The notes under the pieces were generated by a model. It saw only the letters and a program-made list of their open reading frames with translations, was not told the DNA's origin and searched no databases. From positions 434,001-498,000 of the forward strand of contig CAWKCV010000005.1 in the NCBI GenBank assembly GCA_963848205.1: a stretch of DNA of 64,000 bases, in the 5' to 3' direction. Numbering within the stretch: the stretch's first letter is position 1; every line of letters starts with the position of its first letter. Both the position numbers and the translations under genes were made by a program. The DNA comes from BOG-908 sp963848205. GTDB taxonomy: Bacteria > Pseudomonadota > Alphaproteobacteria > Acetobacterales > Acetobacteraceae. Of the stretch, positions 53,009 to 60,952 are shown one piece after another.

Positions 53009-55249
53009 GAAAGTCCGGCCCGAACCAGGTGCTCGACCTCACGGTCGCCGGCCAGAAGGCGCATACGACCATCATCGATGCGGCGCCGACCAGCCAGACC
53101 TACACAATGACCGCCACCCAGGACACGTACAACCTGACCGGCACGCACAACAACCTCATCGTCGGCACATTCGGCGCCACGACCGGCCAGAACAATGAAG
53201 CGGGCGGCACGTTCCGTTCAGGCGACAACATTTCTGGCAATGCGAGCGCATCCAACACGCTCAGCCTGTTTCAGAATACCGACGGTGGTATAACCGGCAT
53301 TGGCAACACATACGACGTGCTGCCCGTCGGCATCAACGTCCAGAACATCAATACCATCCTCATCAACAGCGTGCAGTCGCTCGGCGACTCAAGCCGCGCG
53401 CTCGACACCACCGGCATCGACAACATTTCCGGCACGCTGACCAACCTCGACATCAACAGCTCGCTCGGTCCCGACTATGTGCTGGCTGGTGCCAAGACGA
53501 ATATCGCAGTCACCAACTACGGCGGCCTGCCCGGCAACACGACCACCTTGGGCGGCAACGTCACCGTCAATGGCGGCAACAACATCTCCGTCAAAACCAC
53601 GGGCGTGACGTATTCCTCCAGCGTCTCCGTCGGCGCCACCACGGCTGCCGCCGGGAACGTCAGCGTCACCGACACCAACCAGGTGCTCGGCAGCGACATC
53701 GTCACGTTCGGCGGCGCCGCGATCACAGCGTCGGGCTTCGGCAACATTGCCATCACGAACGCGGCCAGCAACGTCACCGTCACCGACCACGGCGCGCACG
53801 CAGGCGGTGCCGGCAACGACGTGACGATCAACGGCGGCACCAACATCAGCGCCACCGTCAACGGCGGCGCCATCAACATTGCCGGCGTCAGCGGCACCGT
53901 CACCACCAACTCCTCCGGTTCCGGCACCGTCGGCATCTCCGGCGGCACGAACATCAGCGTCATCGACAACAACAACACCACCATCGCGGGCGAATCGGGC
54001 ACGGTTCTGGTCTACAGCAGCGCTGGTTCGGTCAATGTCCAGAACGGTACCTCGCTGACGATCAATGCGCACGGCGCGGTCTCGATCGGCAATCCGTTCG
54101 GCGGCAACCCGACAGGCACCATCACGGTCACGGACTCCGGTGGCGCAGCGGTGAACGTCTATGGCGGCACGACCGATACCGTCACCGCGGACGGCACCAT
54201 TCTAGTCCGCGACTACACCGGCAATGCCGTCAACATCCACGGCACCAGCATCGGCAGCCTCGGTGCCGGCGCCATTCTCGATGCCGGCGGCGGCGCGGTG
54301 AACGTCACGAACTATGGCGGCTATATCGACCAGTTCGGCGGCATCCACGTCTCCAATACCGGCATCCAGGTCGGCGTGGCACCCATCGTCGTCAACAACG
54401 GCGACGGCACACAGTCGATCGGCAATATCGGTGTCGAATCCAAGGGCAACGTCAACATCCAGGACAATCTGAACGGCGTCGTCGGCCGCGGCCAGGTGCT
54501 TGCCTACACGAATGGCGCCACCTCGGTCACCATCGTGGGCGGCACGGCGGCGGGTATCGAGGACGTGCAATCCGTCGCCCTCGTCCGCACGCCCGAAGGT
54601 CAGCCAACACCTGGCGTGAGCACACTTTCCACCGTCTCGCTCGACAGTATCGCCGGCAACGAGACGATCCAGTCCGACGCGCTCGTCAATCTTTCTCTCT
54701 CCAACAGCGGTGTGTACGCCGGCGATGCCGGAAGTGCGACGGTCGTCAACCGTAACGCACACACGCTCAATCTCAGCCTGAGCAACGATGTCGCCGGCAG
54801 CTCGCTGGGTCACGCTCAATGTCGGCAGCGGTGCAAACAGCGTCACGCTCGGCACTGGCTCGGATACGGTCGTGCTCACCAGCGTGAGCCCGAGCGCGAT
54901 GAGCTTCACCACGGTGTCGAACGCAATCGCCGGCGACACATTCACCTTCGGCCACACCAACGGCACGGCCGCCTGGGTGAACAACAACCCGACGGACAGC
55001 CAGGTTCAGTTGACGTCGAACGCGACGTTCCAGGATTATCTGAACGCTGCCTGCTCCACCAACGGTGGTCAGACCAGCCAGCTTTCCTGGTTCGACTTCA
55101 AGGGCGGCCAATATCTCGTCGAAGACAATTCGTCGTCGAACGTGTTCAACGCCGGGACGGACCAGGTGCTTGCGTTCAACAGCACGACCGCGCTGAACGA
55201 TCATATGTTCATCAGCGCTTCGGGCAATTCGGTTGTGCTGCATGGTTAA
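52957..55249 (+). pseudogene. Beta-strand-repeat exoprotein with bluetail/RTX-like C-terminus, frameshifted
   Basis: About 760 aa of Gly/Asn/Thr/Val-rich repeats: NTDGGITGIGNTYDVLPVGI, NISGTLTNLDINSSL, GGNVTVNGGNNISVKTTGV, NDVTINGGTNISATVNGG, GTVGISGGTNISVIDNNN. The shape suggests a long beta-helix adhesin or surface-layer protein. The C-terminal part, VTLNVGSGANSVTLGTGSDT (RTX-like), then GDTFTFGHTNGTAAWV, DFKGGQYLVEDNSSSNVFNA and GTDQVLAFN, resembles the T1SS-exported bluetail domain. It is read from 52957 (TTG; start very uncertain) to GGG 54807-54809, then in the next frame; removing one G restores S-L-V-T-L-N-V. The N-terminus appears abrupt beside a truncated ribbon-helix-helix gene. 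It is a likely cargo for HlyBD if intact. Confidence 0.6.
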
Positions 55250-55251
55250 AA

Positions 55252-55378
55252 AGAAAGCAGTCCTTTTTTAAAAGAAAAAGGACCAAAAAACCTTTGGTCC
55301 GCTGTCGCGTGCTACGTAACGAGCACGCGACAGCGGAATAAAAGTTTTAAGTTCTTTTTTCAAAAAGAACCGCTTCCT
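55252..55378 (+). repeat. Interspersed hairpin element, copy 6 (A+middle hairpin+B)
   Basis: Lies between the convergent exoprotein and OYE genes. A: 55260-55284 (GTCCTTTTT...AAAAAGGACC). Middle: a perfect 15-bp inverted repeat CCGCTGTCGCGTGCT (55299-55313) / AGCACGCGACAGCGG (55322-55336) with an 8-base loop, containing the CGACAGCGG linker. B: 55351-55370, GTTCTTTTTT / AAAAAGAAC, where the outer C:G pair of other copies is changed to G:C on both sides (compensatory). Confidence 0.85.
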
Positions 55379-56670
55379 TTCTGCAACGCCCTCACACTCT
55401 TGCTCTGCCGCCGCTGATCCGAAACAAACGCGCGCAGAACACCCATCTTCGGTTTCGGCACCCCATCATCGGCCAACGCATGAAGCTGCTCGTAAAACCA
55501 GCTCTGCGCCCCGAACCCGTTCAGCACTTTGACAATCCCGATTGGCGAGGACTTGCCCAGCAAGCCCGGCCCGATCGCCAGCCGGTTTTCCCATTGATCC
55601 AGCGTGCGCAAGCGTCCGTCGAGCAGCCGTGCCGGCGCGTCCGGCATCACGCATAACGGCCGCCCCAGCCCGATCGCGTCGATACCGTCCTGCTCGATCG
55701 CCGTCTGCATACCGCTTACCGATCGGAACCCGCCCGTCACCATCAGGCGCGCACGCGTCAGCTTCGCGCGTATCGCCGGTGCGAAACGCTGGAAATAAGC
55801 CTCACGCGCGGTGGTCGAGGCAGCGGCGGTTTCCGGGTCATACACCGGCTCCAGCCCCGCCAGGCGCATCATGCTCGGCTGTTCGTAGCTGCCACCGGAA
55901 ATCTCGAGCAGATCCACACCGTCCTCATCGAGCCAGCCTGCCACTTGCAGACTGTCCTCGAAGCTGAATCCGCCGCGCTGGAAATCCGCGGAATTCAGTT
56001 TCACCGAAATCGGATACGCGTCACCCACGCGAGCGCGCGTACGACGCAGCGCCTCGCGCAGGAAACGCGCGCGGCCTTCGAGCGAACCGCCCCACTCGTC
56101 GGTGCGCGTATTGGTGCGCGGCGAGAGAAACGAGGAAAGCAGGTAGCCATGTGCCGCATGCAGTTGCACGCCGGTAAAACCGCAATCCTGTGCAATGGCC
56201 GCGGCCGTTGCAAAGCGTTCGATCAGCTCTTCGATTTCGGCGCCGGTAAGCGGCACCGGCGTGCCGAATCGGTTGCCCGGAAGTGCCACACCCACGCTGG
56301 ATGGCGCCTTGGGCGTCGGGTTGATCGCGCGCTGTGTCTGCCGTCCCGCATGAGAAATCTGCATGAAACATTGGTTGCCCGCACTCGTGGCCGCCTGCGC
56401 CCATCGCGTCAGCCGGCCAAGCGCCTCGGCATCCTGCGCGCCGGCAATCGCCACATTGCCTGGGCCTTCCAGATGCGCCCGGTCGATCTGCACATTGCCG
56501 GTCAGCAGCAGCCCAGCGCCGCCCTCGCTCCAAATCCGATAGAGCCGCTCCATCCGCGCCGTCGCCCGGTTATGCGGATCGGCCAACCCCTCGGTCATCG
56601 CCGCCTTCGCCAGCCGGTTCGGCAAAATCACGCCGCAAGGCAAAGTCACCGAAGTGCTAAGTATCGTCAT
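55360..56670 (-). CDS. NADH:flavin oxidoreductase / old yellow enzyme family
   Basis: A 436-aa FMN TIM-barrel enzyme of the OYE/NADH:flavin oxidoreductase class. It has LPCGVILPNRLAKAAMTEGL at the N-terminus, MQISHAGRQTQRAINPTPKA, the family motif GVQLHAAHGYLLSSFLSPRT, TDEWGGSLEGRARFLREALR, GVDLLEISGGSYEQP and the FMN phosphate loop MVTGGFRSVSGMQ with GLGRPLCV. No C-terminal NAD(P)H/FAD module follows, so it is the short type. These reduce activated C=C bonds of enals, enones or nitro compounds. ATG 56670 gives the family start; TTG 56694 is an alternative. The stop touches repeat copy 6. Confidence 0.88.
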   Translation of the reverse strand: MTILSTSVTLPCGVILPNRLAKAAMTEGLADPHNRATARMERLYRIWSEGGAGLLLTGNVQIDRAHLEGPGNVAIAGAQDAEALGRLTRWAQAATSAGNQCFMQISHAGRQTQRAINPTPKAPSSVGVALPGNRFGTPVPLTGAEIEELIERFATAAAIAQDCGFTGVQLHAAHGYLLSSFLSPRTNTRTDEWGGSLEGRARFLREALRRTRARVGDAYPISVKLNSADFQRGGFSFEDSLQVAGWLDEDGVDLLEISGGSYEQPSMMRLAGLEPVYDPETAAASTTAREAYFQRFAPAIRAKLTRARLMVTGGFRSVSGMQTAIEQDGIDAIGLGRPLCVMPDAPARLLDGRLRTLDQWENRLAIGPGLLGKSSPIGIVKVLNGFGAQSWFYEQLHALADDGVPKPKMGVLRAFVSDQRRQSKSVRALQKGSGSF

Positions 56671-56709
56671 GCAAATCCCAAACCGAGAAGCCAAATCGAA
56701 AAGTTGTTG

Positions 56710-56730
56710 CTTCTTTTTTCAAAAAAGAAG
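56710..56730 (+). repeat. Interspersed hairpin element, copy 7 (B module)
   Basis: Preceded by GAAAAGTTGTTG, a weak match to the linker. Hairpin B is CTTCTTTTTT, a one-base loop, AAAAAAGAAG. It fills most of the gap between the LprI-like gene stop and the OYE start, both on the minus strand. Confidence 0.75.
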
Positions 56731-56738
56731 GCATTCCT

Positions 56739-58193
56739 TCACTGCGGCGCCGCCAGTATCGGATACCTAGCCTTGTAAGCCACAGCCCGAGCCGGTGACG
56801 CCCCTAAATCCGGCGCAACCGTCGTCGTCGCCTGATACAGCAACTCCATAACCGCAATCCCGCCCGCCTGCGTGGCCTCGGGTCCAGTCAGCCCCTGCGC
56901 CGTCTGGTAACTATGCACCAGGTCGGTCGCCGCCGGCCGCAACAAGGCAAACGCCCGGTCGAACAGCGCCTTGTTGGCAGCATCCTTGCCCGACCACGCG
57001 AAGAGCGCGTCGAGCACGTCGTCGTGCCGGCGGCGAAGCCACGCAACCTGGTCGGCCGCATTGGCCTCCTGCACCGCCAGAAGCGGCATGTGCAGCACGG
57101 TAAAGGCCGCATCGGCCGAAAGCTGGCCCTGGTCGCGCTTGATCGTGCCACCCAGCGGCAAGTCGGCCGACGCGCGTATCTGATCGAGCACCTCCTGCCA
57201 GGCAGTGAAGTTGGCCAGGCTCTGGAACGGACCTGGCTCGGCCGGCCGCGTATAAGTGTCGAACAGGCAAGTGGGCGATACGGTGGTGCCCGTCACCGTC
57301 CAGATGCCGGCATGCGCGGCCTCGCCGGGTGCCGCCGGCGTGGTGAAGCCCCAAGGGTCGGCGGCCAGTATCGCGGTGCGCCCGCCTGCCTCGAACACGT
57401 CCACGCTGCCATAATCGCCGGTTTGGCTCGCAAAGGCCGAAAACCGGCCGCCCTGGTTGGCAGTGCTCTGTGCCTCGATGAGTTGCGTGAGCGAAATGGG
57501 CGAAATCGCCAAAGCAGTCCCACCGATGCTCACGCCGCGGGCACGCCGCTGAAACAACGCATAGGCATTCGCATCGTAGAGGTCGACGCTGAACGGCCCG
57601 GCCGCCTGCGGGCCATGCGTGCCGGCCAGTTCACGATAGCCCATGTCGGTCGGGTCGAGCTGTCCGCTCCGCCGCAACGCATCGTTCGCGCGCTGCGCAA
57701 AAGTCGCGCAAAATCCAGGGTCGGGCTGCGGGCCGGCATCGGCGGGCGCGTGGAACGACACATATTGCGCAACCGCCGTCAGGCGGACGGGACTGACAGG
57801 CCAGTTCCTCAGCACCTCAGTGCGCGCCGACAGCGCCGATTGCAGGCAGGACTCCACGTGGGCGGAACCCGTCGCGGGCGATGGCGCCACGCCGCATTGC
57901 GCGGGCAGGCGAAGCAGCCAGCCGCGTTGGCTGGCCAGCACCGCATCGCGGCCGAACAGCGTGGCCGGACCCACATCCGCCTGCAGCGCCGCGACCATGC
58001 GGCGGTTGGCCGCAACCAGCGCGGGGGAGGCGCAAATCGCCGTCTCGGCTGGCGTGCTGGCTTCGGCACAACTGGCACTGGCCTCCTCGGCGCCGGATGT
58101 CTGCACGGCGTTGGACGAATCCGGCACGTAGGCGGTGACGTGATGGATGGCGCAACCGGATACGAGGAGAAGAACTACGAATGAACGCTTCAT
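56739..58193 (-). CDS. Lipoprotein with LprI-like N-terminal region
   Basis: A 484-aa exported protein. The signal peptide KRSFVVLLLVSGCAIHHVTA includes the lipobox VSGC (Cys about 14). Residues about 40-115 look like a lysozyme-inhibitor LprI domain (SCAEASTPAETAICASPALV, ANRRMVAALQADVG, SQRGWLLRLPAQCG, with paired Cys). The remaining 360 residues have no family I recognise and include FSVDLYDANAYALFQRRARG, SVDVFEAGGRTAILAADPWG and a helical C-terminus. A periplasmic envelope-protection role is possible from the LprI part. It starts 70 bases before the TonB-like gene stop on the same strand; repeat copy 8 lies in that gap. Confidence 0.65.
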   Translation of the reverse strand: MKRSFVVLLLVSGCAIHHVTAYVPDSSNAVQTSGAEEASASCAEASTPAETAICASPALVAANRRMVAALQADVGPATLFGRDAVLASQRGWLLRLPAQCGVAPSPATGSAHVESCLQSALSARTEVLRNWPVSPVRLTAVAQYVSFHAPADAGPQPDPGFCATFAQRANDALRRSGQLDPTDMGYRELAGTHGPQAAGPFSVDLYDANAYALFQRRARGVSIGGTALAISPISLTQLIEAQSTANQGGRFSAFASQTGDYGSVDVFEAGGRTAILAADPWGFTTPAAPGEAAHAGIWTVTGTTVSPTCLFDTYTRPAEPGPFQSLANFTAWQEVLDQIRASADLPLGGTIKRDQGQLSADAAFTVLHMPLLAVQEANAADQVAWLRRRHDDVLDALFAWSGKDAANKALFDRAFALLRPAATDLVHSYQTAQGLTGPEATQAGGIAVMELLYQATTTVAPDLGASPARAVAYKARYPILAAPQ

Positions 58194-58203
58194 GGAGCTT
58201 ACT

Positions 58204-58245
58204 TAAGGCAAGCAGTCCTTTTGTGAAAAAAAGGACCAAAAACTG
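58204..58245 (+). repeat. Interspersed hairpin element, copy 8 (A module)
   Basis: Hairpin A at 58215-58237 (GTCCTTTT...AAAAGGACC), followed by AAAAACTGTTG. It lies 11 bases upstream of the LprI-like lipoprotein start codon on the minus strand. No linker or B module. Confidence 0.8.
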
Positions 58246-58261
58246 TTGAATTCCGGCTGTT

Positions 58262-58933
58262 CTATGGGTGGAAGATCAGGGTGCCGTGGACTTCGGCGGT
58301 GGTGGCGCCAAGATTGGGGGGGGCGGGATAGGGCGCGCCATCGCGTATGGCGGCGCGGGCGGCTTCGTTGATTTCCGGAATGGCGCAGGGATCGATGGAG
58401 AACCCCGCCAGAGTACCGGTCATCGTGACATTCACCGTGTAGTTCACCACGCATGTGTTTCTGCGGTCCCACGCGAGCGTCGGCTGGCGCTTGCCTGCGC
58501 GCACCTTTGCGCGGACCGCCGCCTCGAACCCGGCCAACGTGCCGCGCGAGCCGGCGCCGCCCCCGCTGGAAGCGGCAACGTCCAACCCCAGTCCGCCACT
58601 CGTCGACGCACCGAAATGGCTGGCCGGCGGCGCATTGGGCGCAGCACGCGTCACCGCCTGCGGTGCCCGTGGCTGCTTCGGCGCTGGTGCAACCAGTTTT
58701 ATGTCCGGCGCCGGCACCGACAGCATAGGCAGCGCCTCAAGCTTCGGCAGCACGCGCGGCGGTGGCGGCGGTGGCGCTTGCTGCGCGACCAGCAGCTTCG
58801 CCGGCAACGCGACGATCATCGCCGCGGGCAGATTGCCGGTCGAACCCAGCACCAGCAGAACGGCCACGTGGAACAGAACCACACCGCCCAACGTGGCTGC
58901 ACGACGCGTTCCTGAAGTCTCCGGATAGCTCAT
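58262..58933 (-). CDS. TonB-like energy-transducer family protein
   Basis: A 223-aa protein with an N-terminal membrane helix (about 12-35, AATLGGVVLFHVAVLLVLGS), a Pro/Ala/Lys-rich periplasmic linker (PPPPPPRVLPKLEALPMLSV) and a C-terminal TonB-type domain (about 130-223) with TLAGFEAAVRAKVRAGKRQP, NYTVNVTMTGTLAGFSIDP and GAPYPAPPNLGATTAEVHGT. TonB proteins couple ExbBD energy to outer-membrane receptors. No exbB, exbD or TonB-dependent receptor gene lies in the window, so a role beyond family membership cannot be assigned. Confidence 0.8.
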   Translation of the reverse strand: MSYPETSGTRRAATLGGVVLFHVAVLLVLGSTGNLPAAMIVALPAKLLVAQQAPPPPPPRVLPKLEALPMLSVPAPDIKLVAPAPKQPRAPQAVTRAAPNAPPASHFGASTSGGLGLDVAASSGGGAGSRGTLAGFEAAVRAKVRAGKRQPTLAWDRRNTCVVNYTVNVTMTGTLAGFSIDPCAIPEINEAARAAIRDGAPYPAPPNLGATTAEVHGTLIFHP

Positions 58934-58979
58934 TCAGCAGGTAGCTACGTGCATGGGCCGAAGCTGATCCGCCGGCGTA

Positions 58980-59864
58980 TCAGCTCGCCGCAATCGTCAC
59001 CTTGCAGTCGAGGCTTTCGCCGGGTTGCAGCACAACGATGCCCTGATCGGCCACATCCTGCATGCGATTGATGGCGTCCGGCATGTTGCTCACTGGTTCC
59101 AGACCGATGAAGTCCCGGCCCTGCGGTGTATAAACCTGCAGATGGCGCATCGGGAAAGGTGCCGAGACGACAACCGACATGCCATTCTCCGGCCGGTGGA
59201 GCACGGCCGACCCGGTCCAGCCGGTATAGCAGGCATCCAGCGTGGTCTCGCCCAACCGCCGGCCGTCTCCGAAGTCGCACTCTCCCCGTGGCTGTTCGCG
59301 CACGGTCGGCAACCCGTCCACGCCCGGCAACCAGACACTCGCAGCCTCGAAGCCGAGGCTCGCCTGCGGCGTTCGCGCCAGATACGGGTGCAGACCCACG
59401 CCCACCGGCGCCGCCCGCGCGTCCGTGTTGCACACGCTGATTGCCACGCTGAGCCCGTTCTCCGTCAGCTCCCACGCCTGTTCCGCGCGATACGCAAACG
59501 GCCATTGCTCGGCCAATGCGCCCGCAGGCGAAAATTCCAGCACCATGCGTGCGCTCGCGTCGGCCGTTTCGGCAAGCCGCCACGGATGCATCCACGCATT
59601 GCCGTGAATGGTATGCGGGTGATCACCGAAATTGCGCGCGAGCTGATAATCCTGCCCCGCGAAACGGAAGCGGCCGAACGCGATCCGGTTGGCGAACGGG
59701 ACAAGCGGATAGGCCGCGATCGCCCGCCCGCGCTGTGCGGCCAGGCGCGTATCGACCACGCCGCGCAGCACCTCGACGCCGCGCCAGGTCAGCGCCGACA
59801 TCGCGCCGCCGGTCTCCGGCTCCAACGCCGCGACCCAATCGCCGGCCCGCAGGTGAATGGTCAT
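58980..59864 (-). CDS. Aldose 1-epimerase (galactose mutarotase) family
   Basis: A 294-aa beta-sandwich epimerase. Family features: VAALEPETGGAMSALTW, LVPFANRIAFGRFRFAGQDY, HTIHGNAWMHPWRLAETADA (the His pair is the active-site acid/base region), GVGLHPYLAR and DACYTGWTGSAVLHRPE with a Glu near VYTPQGRDFIGLEPVSNMPD. It interconverts alpha and beta anomers of hexoses. ATG 59864 is the start; the reading upstream to 60041 overlaps recR. It lies 7 bases after the recR stop. Confidence 0.88.
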   Translation of the reverse strand: MTIHLRAGDWVAALEPETGGAMSALTWRGVEVLRGVVDTRLAAQRGRAIAAYPLVPFANRIAFGRFRFAGQDYQLARNFGDHPHTIHGNAWMHPWRLAETADASARMVLEFSPAGALAEQWPFAYRAEQAWELTENGLSVAISVCNTDARAAPVGVGLHPYLARTPQASLGFEAASVWLPGVDGLPTVREQPRGECDFGDGRRLGETTLDACYTGWTGSAVLHRPENGMSVVVSAPFPMRHLQVYTPQGRDFIGLEPVSNMPDAINRMQDVADQGIVVLQPGESLDCKVTIAAS

Positions 59865-59871
59865 CGTCCGC

Positions 59872-60459
59872 TCATCGCCGGGCGCGCAAGGCGGTGGCCA
59901 ACGTCCCGTCGTCGAGCACGTCGAGCGCGCCGCCGATGGGCACACCCTGCGCCACACGCGTGATGCGCACGCGCGCGCCGGCCAACCGGTCCGCCAGCCA
60001 ATGCGCCGTCGCGGCACCGTCGACGGTAGCCGACAGCGCAAGGATCACCTCGCCCACATTGCTCCCGGCCACACGCGCCAGCAGCGGCGCCAGGTTGAGG
60101 TCCTCCGGCCCGGTACCCGAGAGCGCCGACAAAGTGCCCCCCATCACGTGATACAGGCCGCGATGCACCCGCGCGCGTTCCAGCGCCCACAAATCGCCGA
60201 CCGTCTCCACCACGCACACCATGCTGCGGTCGCGTTCGGGGTCGGTGCAGATGCCGCAAGGGTCGGTGCTGTCCAGATTGCCGCATTGGCTGCACGTCCG
60301 CACGCTGCGTGCAGCCGCGGCCAGCGCCTGGGCAAGCGGCAGCATGCGGGTATCCGGCGATTGCAGCAGCTTGAGCACCACCCGGCGCGCGCTGCGCTGG
60401 CCAAGGCCGGGCAGGCGGGAGAACAGGGTGATCAGGGTGTCGAGCTCGGGGCCGATCAT
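59872..60459 (-). CDS. recR: Recombination mediator RecR
   Basis: A 195-aa protein loading RecA at gaps with RecO/RecF. N-terminal helix-hairpin-helix LPGLGQRSARRVVLKLLQ, the zinc finger CSQCGNLDSTDPCGICTD (four Cys), the Toprim-domain VVETVGDLWALERARVHRGL and YHVMGGTLSALSGTGPEDLN, and C-terminal THWLADRLAGARVRITRVAQ. Length is normal. ATG 60459 is the family start; the reading upstream is encoded by repeat copy 9, whose first base lies 7 bases upstream of the ATG. Confidence 0.95.
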   Translation of the reverse strand: MIGPELDTLITLFSRLPGLGQRSARRVVLKLLQSPDTRMLPLAQALAAAARSVRTCSQCGNLDSTDPCGICTDPERDRSMVCVVETVGDLWALERARVHRGLYHVMGGTLSALSGTGPEDLNLAPLLARVAGSNVGEVILALSATVDGAATAHWLADRLAGARVRITRVAQGVPIGGALDVLDDGTLATALRARR

Positions 60460-60465
60460 GAAGGT

Positions 60466-60599
60466 AGCAGTCCTTTTTTGAAAAAAAGGACCAAAAAACC
60501 TTTGTCCCCTGGCAGCTCGACCTTCGAGTCCAGTCTCCACCGAATCCCGCAGCCAAAAAGCCAGGGTTTTTTGGTCCTTTTTTTCAAAAAAGGACTGCT
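60466..60599. repeat. Interspersed hairpin element, copy 9 (two A modules as a 35-bp inverted repeat)
   Basis: Positions 60466-60500 and 60565-60599 are exact reverse complements over 35 bases. Each carries a module A hairpin (60470-60492 and 60573-60595, GTCCTTTTTT...AAAAAAGGACC) and the AAAAAACC arm; 64 unrelated bases lie between. It sits between ybaB and recR on the minus strand. The pair can fold as two hairpins or one long stem. Confidence 0.9.
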
Positions 60600-60604
60600 T
60601 TCTT

Positions 60605-60925
60605 CTAAAACGGCAACTTCATCCCCGCCGGCAGCTCCATCCCGCCCGTCACCTTCTGCATCTCGTCAGCCATCAGCGTGTCGAGCTTCCGCTTGGCGTC
60701 CGCATGCGCCGACACGATCAGATCCTCCAGCATCTCGATCTCCGCAGGGTCGGCGAGCTTGGGGTCGATCTTCACCCGGCGCAGTTCGCTCTTGCCGCTC
60801 AGCGTCACCTTCACCATGCCCGCGCCGGCTTCGCCCGAGGCCTCCATGGCTTCCACCTTCGCCTGCATCTCGGCCATCTTGGCCTGCATCTGCGAAGCCT
60901 GCTTCATCAATCCGGCAATGTTCAT
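60605..60925 (-). CDS. ybaB: YbaB/EbfC nucleoid-associated protein
   Basis: A 106-aa DNA-binding protein of the YbaB/EbfC family. It has the MNIAGLMKQASQMQAKMAEM start (the usual tweezer-like helix), VTLSGKSELRRVKIDPKLAD, EMLEDLIVSAHADAKRKLD and the C-terminal EMQKVTGGMELPAGMKLPF. It lies between dnaX and recR, the standard order in bacteria, with a 27-base gap after dnaX. Confidence 0.95.
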   Translation of the reverse strand: MNIAGLMKQASQMQAKMAEMQAKVEAMEASGEAGAGMVKVTLSGKSELRRVKIDPKLADPAEIEMLEDLIVSAHADAKRKLDTLMADEMQKVTGGMELPAGMKLPF

Positions 60926-60952
60926 CGTGCCAATTCCCTCTCGTCCGGTTGT

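Noticed and set aside
56913..58184. 423-aa plus-strand reading opposite the LprI-like lipoprotein
   Set aside because: The minus gene has a signal peptide and lipobox; the plus reading is Arg-rich without features.
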